From positions 1,178,001-1,242,000 of the forward strand of contig NZ_LT907980.1 of NCBI RefSeq assembly GCF_900215155.1: a stretch of DNA of 64,000 nt, read 5' to 3'. Position 1 is the stretch's first letter. Each line of letters begins with the position of its first letter. Below the pieces are notes generated by a model, which saw nothing but the letters and a program-made list of their open reading frames with translations, had not been told where the DNA came from and made no database searches. Below, in pieces: positions 17,242 to 25,416 of the stretch. This DNA is from Marinobacter sp. LV10R510-11A. GTDB lineage: Bacteria > Pseudomonadota > Gammaproteobacteria > Pseudomonadales > Oleiphilaceae. A program made the translations under genes and the position numbers.

Positions 17242-17661
17242 ATGGAGCAGTTTTCCATAGTCAAAAATTGCTGGGTTGCATGGCAAATGATTCCCGGGTA
17301 TGCCTGCGAACGTTCGGTGCCCTACTGCTCGCCGATATTCGTAACCGGTGTAACCCCTCTGAAAACCGGAAAGGGGCACATAAAGCTTGAGTTTCTTAAC
17401 GCCCTGTATGCTCAAGGCGTTCAAGATTTCTATCTCAATATTAAAGTACTCAAACGGGCTAAAGATTATTTGGTGGGAGAAATTATCTATTCCCCAGGGG
17501 AGGACTCCGGACGGGTGGCAGTAATAAGTCATATTGAATTTCAATGGCTTGAGCGCTTCTGTCCAGAACTGTGGTTTCACCGTCCGCCGAGTACAACATC
17601 TCACGGGACTAATAGCATCAGCGTCTATCTAAATGAGGTCTTTTTCCGTGAGCAGCCCTGA
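17242..17661 (+). CDS. Hypothetical protein (139 aa)
   Basis: A 139-aa soluble protein with no family I recognise. The start is the ATG at 17242, with an AAGGAAAA purine run upstream. It contains several aromatic residues (VAWQMIPGY, QWLERFCPELWFHRP) and no obvious catalytic motif. It sits 59 bp before a GIY-YIG-like gene on the same strand and may be co-transcribed with it. Confidence 0.5.
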   Translation: MEQFSIVKNCWVAWQMIPGYACERSVPYCSPIFVTGVTPLKTGKGHIKLEFLNALYAQGVQDFYLNIKVLKRAKDYLVGEIIYSPGEDSGRVAVISHIEFQWLERFCPELWFHRPPSTTSHGTNSISVYLNEVFFREQP

Positions 17662-17720
17662 AATTGCGCTGTGCTCCACGGGTGCCGATAAATATTCAGC
17701 CTTACAGAAATGGGGATCGC

Positions 17721-18194
17721 ATGTTAACGCTACAATTCGACGGAAATCTCTTGGGACGCGGTTTCTGGCTCTATGTGTGGCGGGTATCCGGTTCTGGTAA
17801 AACGGTACTCTATGTCGGACGGACCGGGGATAGCTCATCCCGGTTCGCCGCGTCCCCTTTCAACCGAGCTGGGCAGCACCTGGATCTCCGCCCGAGCGCA
17901 CAAGCAAATATGCTTACACGGCAGTTGCGTTCTTCCGGTTTAGAGCCTGAGACCTGCCAGTTCGAGCTTTTCGCGCATGGCCCACTATTCGATGAGCAGT
18001 CCTCACTAGAACTTCATCGCGTGTATCGCGATAAGGTGGCACCGTTGGAGACTGGCCTAGCAGAGTGGCTGAAACAGAATGGCCATATTGTCATTGGCAC
18101 TCATGGCAGCCGCCTGGAACCAGATGCAGAACTCCTTAAAGAGTGTATCGAAGAATTCCGGGCAGCCTTGGACATTTTGACACAACCACTATAA
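17721..18194 (+). CDS. GIY-YIG-like nuclease-fold protein
   Basis: A 157-aa protein with an N-terminal region resembling the GIY-YIG core: GFWLYVWRV is followed by VLYVGRTGDSSSRFAASPFN, matching the spaced Y...YVGR/T pattern and conserved Arg of GIY-YIG proteins. Towards the C-terminus SSLELHRVYRDKVAPLE may hold the expected Glu. The start is the ATG at 17721, placed by the motif position. GIY-YIG proteins cut or nick DNA in repair, homing and restriction. A truncated DUF4357 piece just upstream suggests the area once held another nuclease of this class. Confidence 0.6.
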   Translation: MLTLQFDGNLLGRGFWLYVWRVSGSGKTVLYVGRTGDSSSRFAASPFNRAGQHLDLRPSAQANMLTRQLRSSGLEPETCQFELFAHGPLFDEQSSLELHRVYRDKVAPLETGLAEWLKQNGHIVIGTHGSRLEPDAELLKECIEEFRAALDILTQPL

Positions 18195-18367
18195 AAACTC
18201 GTCGTTAACTTTCCAGAAGCGTAGCGTGGCCAATGCCCGTTTCGTTTTACCCCGTTACTGCGGATACTTCTAAAAAAAGTTTGTCTCGAGCATCTTTTTT
18301 TGATGGGCCATCTACAGCCCCATGGGTCAGGTCAGGCACTGATTATCTATGAGCACGCAGTTTGCTA

Positions 18368-18580
18368 TTAGCTGAACTCTCCGTTTTCCAGTTTCTTGAG
18401 AACCTCAAGCACACGCTCGCAACCCTCTGGTGACTGTATGACCTGTCGGGGAGTTTTCCCTCCCAGTGCCGGAACCGGACTTTTTAGCCATTCAAGAGCG
18501 ATCTGTCTGGATTCAAATACAACCTCGGCCATCTGCAGAACTGAGAATGGGGTGCAGTTGAGATTATTAAACTCACTCAT
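18368..18580 (-). CDS. Xre/MbcA/ParS toxin-binding domain protein, short and orphan
   Basis: A 70-aa protein covering mainly the C-terminal toxin-binding (DUF2384) domain: ALEWLKSPVPALGGKTPRQV and GCERVLEVLKKLENGEFS are signature segments. Normal Xre/MbcA/ParS antitoxins are about 120-160 aa with an N-terminal helix-turn-helix that is missing here. No RES-domain toxin lies next to it. It could be a solitary antitoxin able to neutralise a toxin encoded elsewhere, or the surviving end of a broken pair. Confidence 0.7.
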   Translation of the reverse strand: MSEFNNLNCTPFSVLQMAEVVFESRQIALEWLKSPVPALGGKTPRQVIQSPEGCERVLEVLKKLENGEFS

Positions 18581-18765
18581 GTATCAAGTCCTTGTCAGCC
18601 CCGAGTGGTTATCCCAATAAAGACACATTAAAAGGTTCCAGAAAAGCGGTTGCCTCAGCACATATGAAGGTCAAAAGTCGCCACATCGTCTGTTTGTAGC
18701 GAACTTCTGCATCAAGCTAATTTCAGGTGTCGTCAGATAGCTATTGCGTGAGGTCCCAGTGCCCG

Positions 18766-18891
18766 CTACTTCTTTGGGTTGTTCGTTTTATGGATCTCCT
18801 CTGACCGTGACCAGAGACACCAGGCAGTGAGGACCGCACCGCCAGATATTCCAAGGGCCATCGCTGTCAGAATGCCCGTTTCCACGTCCAT
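18766..18891 (-). CDS. Small single-pass membrane protein (41 aa)
   Basis: A 41-residue frame beginning MDVETGILTAMALGISGG with a hydrophobic helix (ILTAMALGISGGAVLTAWCLW) and a charged C-terminal tail (SRSEEIHKTNNPKK). It is preceded by GGAGGAATC directly before the ATG, a near-perfect ribosome-binding site, which is the main reason to call it. Function is unknown. Confidence 0.6.
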   Translation of the reverse strand: MDVETGILTAMALGISGGAVLTAWCLWSRSEEIHKTNNPKK

Positions 18892-18894
18892 GAT

Positions 18895-19384
18895 TCCTCC
18901 GTGTGCAATAATGAAAATTGCGGTAGTTACAGATGGCAGCGACAAAATGTTTCAGGGCATGAAGTATCTTTGTCTGAATTAACTTCTTGCTCCCAGTCAC
19001 CCGCGCCCTGCTGCATCGGATGAAGCTGCAGTGCTGTTTTTAAACCTGATCGCCCTCGTCATAGATTAGCACTTTCGGCGGCAAGCCTCCCCCTCCCCCC
19101 ACGTTTTTTAAAAGTGATTTTGAATTGAGGCTTATCGCAATAATTGCCGAAAGATAGCTTAGGCTTCTGCTTGATAAACCATGGGATTTGATTTTTCCTT
19201 CAGTCCTACCTAGACTCTAAATCTGTCAATTTTTTCTTTCTTAACAGGGATTAAGCAAGGTTCAGCCTAAATTTCTTCGTTTTATCTAACTTCTTGCTGC
19301 CCATGATTGACTTATCGCAAGTCGACCCGTCTTTCGAGCCGTAGCGCATCACAACCCAATCTTCGCCCTGGAGTGCGACTAGAA
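18895..19384. other. Long intergenic region upstream of the Hsp70 operon
   Basis: About 490 bp without a supported gene, containing a C-rich run near 19087-19101 and an AT-rich region around 19150-19300. It must include the promoter of the Hsp70 operon. I searched for a sigma-32 heat-shock promoter (CTTGAAA with CCCCAT-like -10) and found no good match, so the operon is not obviously part of the classical heat-shock regulon. Confidence 0.4.
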
Positions 19385-19762
19385 ATGGATGACAGCCCAC
19401 GATTAACCTCAGAAGAACAAGCGATTGATTCGTTGATTACGATCGCAGTAGAGGCATGGCGTTTCAAACGGGTATTTGAGCGGTTATTGGCCAAAGCGGA
19501 CGCAGGGGAAACCAAGCGATACCAGAATCAGTTTGATTGGTTTATGAGGCAGGTTGAGGGGTCTTTGGCTAAAGCGGGTCTGAAGGTCGTTATTGTCGAG
19601 GGTCAGGCTTTCGATCCGGGCGTTGCTGTAACCCCTCTTAACATCGAAGACTTTGATGAATCTGAAGATCTCATCATTGATCAAATGCTGGAGCCGATCA
19701 TTATGGGGCCGGAGGGCTTGATCAAGACAGGAACAGCGACATTAAGGAGTGCCGATAAATGA
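19385..19762 (+). CDS. GrpE-like nucleotide exchange factor (divergent)
   Basis: A 125-aa protein. The first half is a charged helix (SLITIAVEAWRFKRVFERLL onward), and the C-terminal half resembles the GrpE beta-domain: VEGQAFDPGVAV aligns with the conserved G-x-PFDP segment, and DQMLEPIIMGPEGLIKTGTATL with the end of GrpE. It is shorter than housekeeping GrpE (about 190 aa). GrpE opens the Hsp70 nucleotide cleft. The ATG at 19385 has GGAGTG upstream, and its stop overlaps the Hsp70 start (ATGA). The assignment rests on this weak similarity plus the neighbouring Hsp70. Confidence 0.6.
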   Translation: MDDSPRLTSEEQAIDSLITIAVEAWRFKRVFERLLAKADAGETKRYQNQFDWFMRQVEGSLAKAGLKVVIVEGQAFDPGVAVTPLNIEDFDESEDLIIDQMLEPIIMGPEGLIKTGTATLRSADK

Positions 19763-22272
19763 CCTATTTCGTTGGGATCGATTTAGGAACAACCAACAGC
19801 GCAATCTGCTCATTCGACGGAACGGAGACGAGGGTATGGAAAAGTCCAGAACAGAATGACGTTACACCCTCTGCGATTTTTATAGATCGGCGTGGCAACA
19901 AATATATCGGTCAACGGGCTTACGACTCGGCAGCCCGCAGTCCGAATAATTCGGCGACGTTGTTCAAACGGTTAATGGGAACCAGCACTCCAATTGAGCT
20001 GCCGGCAGTCAACCAGACGAAGACGCCGGAGGAGTGTTCTGCGGAAGTTCTGAAGACCCTTTATGGCTATTTGCCTGAAGAAGTCAGGAATGATGGCGAC
20101 ACCGGTACCGTAATTACCGTTCCTGCTGCGTTCAATCAAATGCAAAAAGATGCGACTTTGAAGGCCGCTGAGATGGCGGGTATCGGCCAGGTTTCGCTAA
20201 TGCAGGAGCCCGTTGCCGCTGTAATGAGTGTGATGAAGTCTCGAGACTCCGACGGTATGTTTCTGATCTATGACCTGGGTGGTGGCACCCTGGATATTGC
20301 TATTGCTGAAAGCATCGGAGGTCGGATTAATCTCCACGCCCATGGGGGTTTGTCTATGTGCGGTGGCAGAGATTTTGATAGAGCTTTGTGGGACAACATC
20401 ACGAAACCTTGGCTTTTTGAAAATTTCCGGCTTCCAGATGATTTTTCGACTAATCCAGACTTTAAATCAGTTATTCGGCTAGCGACCTGGGCGACTGAGA
20501 AAGCAAAAATTGAGCTTTCGGCTAGTGAGGACACCGTAATCAGTCTCACAGAGATGGAAATGGGTGCCAAAGATCTGGACGGAGAAGAAATTTATATCGA
20601 TATTCCTCTCACTCGTGCCGAGGTCGACCAATTAATAGCGGGCAGAGTCAATGAAAGTGTAGATGCAGCGAGAGAAACTCTAAAAAAAGCAGGCCTTACT
20701 TCTCACGACCTGGAGCGAGTAGTGTTCGTTGGCGGCCCCACGAATTATAAGCCGCTAAGGGACAAAGTTTCTTTCGAACTTGGCGTTCCTGCGAATACTG
20801 ACGTTAATCCGATGACTGACGTTAATCCGATGACGGCTGTAGCAGAGGGAGCGAGTATTTTTGCGGAATCAATCGATTGGTCTTCTCAGACGCGTGGAAG
20901 GAAAGGAAATCGGGGCAACTTGTCCAATACCAGTGGAATGAAGGTCTCCTTCAACTACATTTCTCGGACGCCGGACACCAGGGCAAAGCTTGCTGTGAAA
21001 GTCGATGGTGAAATTCCCTCGGGTTCAGAATTTCAAGTTGAAAGCATTGATAGTGGTTGGTCCTCGGGAAGAGTCCAGTTAAACCAGGGAACCACAATTG
21101 ACGTCAGCCTCTCTCAATCTGGTGATAATACGTTTGCAGTAACGGTTTTTGATGGAGCAGGCGGTAAGGTTGAGCTATCAGAGGACCGAATCGTAATAAC
21201 TCGCACAGCTGCATCTGTGGATGCCATTCCCGCGTCACATTCTATTGCTTTTGAAATATTGAACAAAGTCGGCGGGCGCCCTGTTCCGGATTATTTGGTA
21301 AAGGCCGGTGATCAGTTACCTGCTAGAGGCGAACGGACATATAAAACCACTGAATCTCTCAAGGCGGGATCAGCCGGGTCCATCAATTTCATTCTGTGGG
21401 AGGGTGATATTGAGGATCCAGTCCGAGATAACAGGCCGATTGGTTCGCTAAAGATCTCGGGTCATGATTTCGATGAGGGGGTAATTCCAGCGGGCGCAGA
21501 TCTGATTTGTGAGTACGAAATAACTGACTCAGGAAATGTTGTTTTTTCTGTGTCAATTCCTGCTGTTGGTGGAGTGTTTCATTCAGACAAAAACTTTTAT
21601 TCGAGCCTGGATAGCTTGCAAGATTTCTCGAGATCTTCTGCCATCGTGGCGCAAGAAGGTGAGGCAACGCTAGCGCGAGTTGACGAGTTGGACGGACAAA
21701 TAGACGATCCACGACTTCAGCGCGCTCGGGAAAAACTCGAATCTACGAAGGGGCTTGAAGACAACGGTGATACCGAGCGCTCTCAAGAAGCTTCGGAGAA
21801 TGTTCTCCAAGCTAAGCGCCTCCTCGCTGAAGTAAAGAAAGCCCACCTGCCGGAAACCAGGCGGATTGAACTCAAGTTCATAGTCGAATTCTTTGACTCC
21901 TACGTGCGTGAACATGCGCGCCCCTCAGAGGAGTCGGCGTTCGATGCTCTTATTCGCACAGCAGAAAATGCAATTAAAGATGGTGACAACGCGTTTGAGA
22001 GTCTTCTAGATGAAATGCGCGGTAAAAATTTCGAGATTCTTTGGCGTCAGGATTGGTTTGTTGTTGAGAAGTTCAAAGCCATGGCACAGAGACCTTACCA
22101 ATTCGCAAACAAGTCGCAGTTCGAGGGGTTAGTCGAAGCTGGCGTCAAAGCGATGGAGACTGGTGACATAAGTCAATTGAGAGGCATTGTCGGTGAGCTG
22201 TCCTCGATGCAGATCGGCGCCAGTTCCGGCGATGAATTGTTCGAAACCGCCAATATCGTGCGAAAGGCATAG
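19759..22272 (+). CDS. Divergent long Hsp70 (DnaK-like) chaperone
   Basis: An 837-aa Hsp70-family protein; DnaK is about 640. The N-terminal ATPase has GIDLGTTNSAIC (phosphate 1), VITVPAAFNQMQKDATLKAA, YDLGGGTLDIAI (phosphate 2, near residue 172) and VVFVGGPTNYKPLRDKV (adenosine). Just before AVAEGA an 18-bp tandem repeat (20797-20832) duplicates TDVNPM. The region after about residue 390 has beta-rich segments that only distantly resemble the DnaK substrate domain and an extended helical C-terminus with no EEVD-like tail. First large gene of a five-gene operon with GrpE-like, AAA+ and two further genes. Confidence 0.9.
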   Translation: MTYFVGIDLGTTNSAICSFDGTETRVWKSPEQNDVTPSAIFIDRRGNKYIGQRAYDSAARSPNNSATLFKRLMGTSTPIELPAVNQTKTPEECSAEVLKTLYGYLPEEVRNDGDTGTVITVPAAFNQMQKDATLKAAEMAGIGQVSLMQEPVAAVMSVMKSRDSDGMFLIYDLGGGTLDIAIAESIGGRINLHAHGGLSMCGGRDFDRALWDNITKPWLFENFRLPDDFSTNPDFKSVIRLATWATEKAKIELSASEDTVISLTEMEMGAKDLDGEEIYIDIPLTRAEVDQLIAGRVNESVDAARETLKKAGLTSHDLERVVFVGGPTNYKPLRDKVSFELGVPANTDVNPMTDVNPMTAVAEGASIFAESIDWSSQTRGRKGNRGNLSNTSGMKVSFNYISRTPDTRAKLAVKVDGEIPSGSEFQVESIDSGWSSGRVQLNQGTTIDVSLSQSGDNTFAVTVFDGAGGKVELSEDRIVITRTAASVDAIPASHSIAFEILNKVGGRPVPDYLVKAGDQLPARGERTYKTTESLKAGSAGSINFILWEGDIEDPVRDNRPIGSLKISGHDFDEGVIPAGADLICEYEITDSGNVVFSVSIPAVGGVFHSDKNFYSSLDSLQDFSRSSAIVAQEGEATLARVDELDGQIDDPRLQRAREKLESTKGLEDNGDTERSQEASENVLQAKRLLAEVKKAHLPETRRIELKFIVEFFDSYVREHARPSEESAFDALIRTAENAIKDGDNAFESLLDEMRGKNFEILWRQDWFVVEKFKAMAQRPYQFANKSQFEGLVEAGVKAMETGDISQLRGIVGELSSMQIGASSGDELFETANIVRKA

Positions 22273-22279
22273 TAAGGCG

Positions 22280-23782
22280 ATGACGAGCTCTTTTTGGTTC
22301 AAGAAAGGAGACAACGTAGGAGATGAGGTCGAAATTTCTTCGCCGGTCTCCTGCGGTCTTGATTGGCAGACCTACGCTACTGCTGGAAACAGTCATCTGC
22401 TTATCGTAAGGGAGCCTCTCATCGACAAGTGGGTCGATGCTGGGCTCCTTGATAAAGATGTTTTTTCAAAACTACAGATGGGAGAAGAAGCATTTTTTAC
22501 GATTCGCGCTAGTGCCGGTTACACGTTGGGTCCCGTGGATGAACTAAGTCAACCAGAACGAAAAGAGGATGCGCTGAGCTTTGCGGTTTCTTTAAAGGCA
22601 ACTCGCGAGATATTAAAGGACAAACCTCTTGGCAATCCAATCTTCATTGAGCGGCTCTCTCGATTACTACCGACGGAGGATGATCGATTAAACGAACTTA
22701 GTAACGACGAGGTTCTGGGTTTCTGGTTGTCTGGGGGTGTAAAGGTTTCGGTTCTGGATTTTCGGAAACTTCACTCCTTGTGCTGGAGGATTCCGGTCAG
22801 CGATCTGGTTGACGTAGTGCAGGCAGGAGGATTTGAAGTTCCTAAAGACGCACATCTGCTCAGATCCAACCGTGGTTCCGTAGCCAAGAGCCGCACGGCG
22901 AACATTGATGAGGCTACCTCGCAAACTGAACAAAAAAGCGAGGGGGTGGCAACTCCAATCGGAACGACTCCGCAAAACTCAAATAACCAGTCAACAAAGT
23001 TTAAACTGCCTGGTCGTCCGTTTCTCGAGGAATTCTTTAACGAGCATGTGATTGATATCATATACAACCCTGAGAGATATCAGGCAGTTGGTATCGAGTT
23101 CCCGTCTGCTGTCATTCTTCACGGCCCCCCTGGTTGCGGTAAAACATTTGCAGTGGAAAAACTCTCAGAATTTATCGGCTGGCCTTGCTATTCGATCGAC
23201 TCAAACAGTGTAGGAAGCCCTTACATTCATGAAACCAGTAAAAAGATTTCGGAAATATTCGATCAGGCCATAGATTCGGCACCCTCAATTGTTGTGATCG
23301 ATGAGATGGAGGCATTTTTAGCGAATCGCCAGTCAGCCTCCAGTTCTGGATCCCATCGGATTGAGGAGGTTGCTGAATTTTTGCGAAGAATCCCTGAGGC
23401 AATATCAAATCGCGTTCTGATTCTTGCGATGACCAATATGATTGAAGCGATTGATCCTGCGATTCTTCGCCGGGGACGCTTTGACCATATTCTTGAAGTG
23501 GGCATGCCCTCAAAAGACGAGATTTTTGCGCTGTTCAGCAACCTTCTAGGGAATATTCCTCATGATCCGACACTTGATATCGAAAAACTCTCGGAGATTA
23601 TGGAATGGCGTCCGCTGTCCGACTGCGCGTTCGTTATCCGTGAAGCCGCTCGGCTGACAGCAAAGCATGGTAAAAGCATGGTTGATGAGGAATGCCTCAC
23701 TAAGGCAACCCTTTCACTGCCTCCTATAGACGTTAGCGAAAAACCGAAAAATATCGGTTTTATTTGGGATGAAAAGGAATAG
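22280..23782 (+). CDS. AAA+ ATPase of the FtsH/p97-like clade
   Basis: A 500-aa protein whose N-terminal ~250 residues are unrecognised. The C-terminal part is a classical AAA domain: Walker A GPPGCGKTFAVEKL (near residue 282), Walker B IVVIDEMEAFLANR (near 338), sensor-1 LILAMTN and the Arg-finger region AILRRGRFDHILEVGMP. It is closest in motif to FtsH, p97 and Bcs1-type unfoldases; there is no protease domain. A linker rich in Ser, Thr and Gln precedes the AAA domain. The start is the ATG at 22280 with AAGG upstream, 7 bp after the Hsp70 stop. It probably remodels substrates handed over by the Hsp70. Confidence 0.85.
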   Translation: MTSSFWFKKGDNVGDEVEISSPVSCGLDWQTYATAGNSHLLIVREPLIDKWVDAGLLDKDVFSKLQMGEEAFFTIRASAGYTLGPVDELSQPERKEDALSFAVSLKATREILKDKPLGNPIFIERLSRLLPTEDDRLNELSNDEVLGFWLSGGVKVSVLDFRKLHSLCWRIPVSDLVDVVQAGGFEVPKDAHLLRSNRGSVAKSRTANIDEATSQTEQKSEGVATPIGTTPQNSNNQSTKFKLPGRPFLEEFFNEHVIDIIYNPERYQAVGIEFPSAVILHGPPGCGKTFAVEKLSEFIGWPCYSIDSNSVGSPYIHETSKKISEIFDQAIDSAPSIVVIDEMEAFLANRQSASSSGSHRIEEVAEFLRRIPEAISNRVLILAMTNMIEAIDPAILRRGRFDHILEVGMPSKDEIFALFSNLLGNIPHDPTLDIEKLSEIMEWRPLSDCAFVIREAARLTAKHGKSMVDEECLTKATLSLPPIDVSEKPKNIGFIWDEKE

Positions 23783-23784
23783 CC

Positions 23785-25416
23785 ATGGATCTTTTGGAAA
23801 ACCCTTTTTTTAAGCTGGAAGCTACATCCCGAGATGATCGTCGCCGAATTATGGAATTAGCCGACGAGAAAGCTCTTTCTTTGGATGATGCAGAATGCTC
23901 AGAGGCAAGATCCATTCTCACAATGCCCCGCAAGCGCATTGCAGCTGAAATGGCTTGGCTTCCTGGTGTCGGCCCAAAACGTGCCAGCACCGTTATAGAA
24001 TTGGTTAAGCAAAAGCCCTCAGAGGTCATGAATCTTGAAAAACTTCCCCCTCTTGCTCGTTGCAATGCCATTGCCCAAGGGCTCAGGTTATACAGCCCTA
24101 AAGATCCCAGTGAATTAGCGCAATGGATTGGGTGTCTCTCGTCTGTGTCGAGTGAACTGATTGCCGAGCAACTGCTGAGTGAAATAAATGAGGATCGTGT
24201 TGTTGCCGGATATCCCGAGGTGCCTGACGCCGAATTCATGGCAAATGCGTTGGCCGAACGGCGGAATTACTTTCGTCAGGTATTGATGGAGGCATTGGAC
24301 CGACTCGACTCTGAGGATCTTGTTAAGTCGCTAACGGTGGCCATTGAAGAAATAACGCATTTAGGAGAAAGCCCCGCACCGAAGCTTTTGAACGAATTGA
24401 TTGATGCATTTGAGGTGGAGGCTCAGGGTTTTCTCTCCGCAGAGAGCGAAAACATCAATTTGCTCGTTAAGAAAGTCAGGGAATCTTTTAACCACAACGC
24501 GAATGCAAAACGTTCCCAGGCACTTGTTGAACGGCTCTGCAAAACGGTCAAAAACTGGGACGTCGTAGCTCAGCCGATACAAGTGAGCCTCAAGAGTCAG
24601 GGCCTGTCGCATGATGAGAGCCGTTTGGTAGCGGCAGAGGTCAGGGATCTCTCTGTGGAGCTAGCAAACGACCACGGCCGTCTGGATTTGGCACAAATAA
24701 TCACGGAAATGATTCAGGACGTCTTTGCAGAGGTTGTAGAGGTGGCAGACAGAGCTACTGAAGATGCAGAAGCTATAGAGAGAATTATTGAAGAGGCGGA
24801 AATCGAGGCCCAAGAGTCAAAGAAAAATGATGAGCAGTGGCGGCGCGATATTACCTTCAGTACAGAGATTGGAGCTATCTTCAAGAGCACGCTGAGTATT
24901 TCCCCGAGTGGAGTTTCGTGGAAGGAACAGCACATGAAGCTGGATGACATTAGCGGAGTGCGCTGGGGTGGGATACAACGCTCCTCAGGTACTACTTTTA
25001 GCATTATGTTGACCAGTAGGGGCCGCCGCCCTATCGATATTGAGCTCAAGAATTCCACCATATATTCAAAATTTATTGACTGCCTCTGGAAAGCAGTTGG
25101 TTTTAGGATTCTTGCCAACTTATTGGCTCAGCTTAATGATGGCCAAAAAGTTAAGTTTGGGGGAATTTTCGTCTCCGATGTGGGAATAGAGATGAAACAG
25201 GATTTGACCTTCAGAGAGGGTAAAACATTTTTATGTCCATGGAGCGATTGGCGCACAGGCAGCCGAAATGGCTCATTCTGCATAAGCCACAAAACGGATA
25301 AAAAGCTTTCTCAATGTTTGTCGTATCTTGAAGTCGACAATGTACATATCTTGGAAGCGGCCATGGGCGTTCTTTGGAAGAATGGCGGTGCTCGCTTAAG
25401 TGAAATTTTTAGTTGA
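23785..25416 (+). CDS. Protein with N-terminal J-like region (no HPD) and C-terminal PH-like domain
   Basis: A 543-aa protein of unknown family. The first ~60 residues (NPFFKLEATSRDDRRRIMEL, then ARSILTMPRKRI and EMAWLPG) have the layout of a J domain but lack the HPD motif that stimulates Hsp70 in canonical J proteins. A GPKR-containing segment after WLPGVGP could alternatively form a helix-hairpin-helix. The middle is a long charged, coiled-coil-like region. The last ~170 residues (FKSTLSISPSGVSWKEQ onward) look like a bacterial PH-like domain. It starts 2 bp after the AAA+ stop. By position it is the likely J-type or adaptor partner of the Hsp70. Confidence 0.5.
   Translation: MDLLENPFFKLEATSRDDRRRIMELADEKALSLDDAECSEARSILTMPRKRIAAEMAWLPGVGPKRASTVIELVKQKPSEVMNLEKLPPLARCNAIAQGLRLYSPKDPSELAQWIGCLSSVSSELIAEQLLSEINEDRVVAGYPEVPDAEFMANALAERRNYFRQVLMEALDRLDSEDLVKSLTVAIEEITHLGESPAPKLLNELIDAFEVEAQGFLSAESENINLLVKKVRESFNHNANAKRSQALVERLCKTVKNWDVVAQPIQVSLKSQGLSHDESRLVAAEVRDLSVELANDHGRLDLAQIITEMIQDVFAEVVEVADRATEDAEAIERIIEEAEIEAQESKKNDEQWRRDITFSTEIGAIFKSTLSISPSGVSWKEQHMKLDDISGVRWGGIQRSSGTTFSIMLTSRGRRPIDIELKNSTIYSKFIDCLWKAVGFRILANLLAQLNDGQKVKFGGIFVSDVGIEMKQDLTFREGKTFLCPWSDWRTGSRNGSFCISHKTDKKLSQCLSYLEVDNVHILEAAMGVLWKNGGARLSEIFS

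Noticed and set aside
19000..19384. Heat-shock (sigma-32) promoter before the Hsp70 operon
   Set aside because: No CTTGAAA with a properly spaced CCCCAT-like -10 was found.
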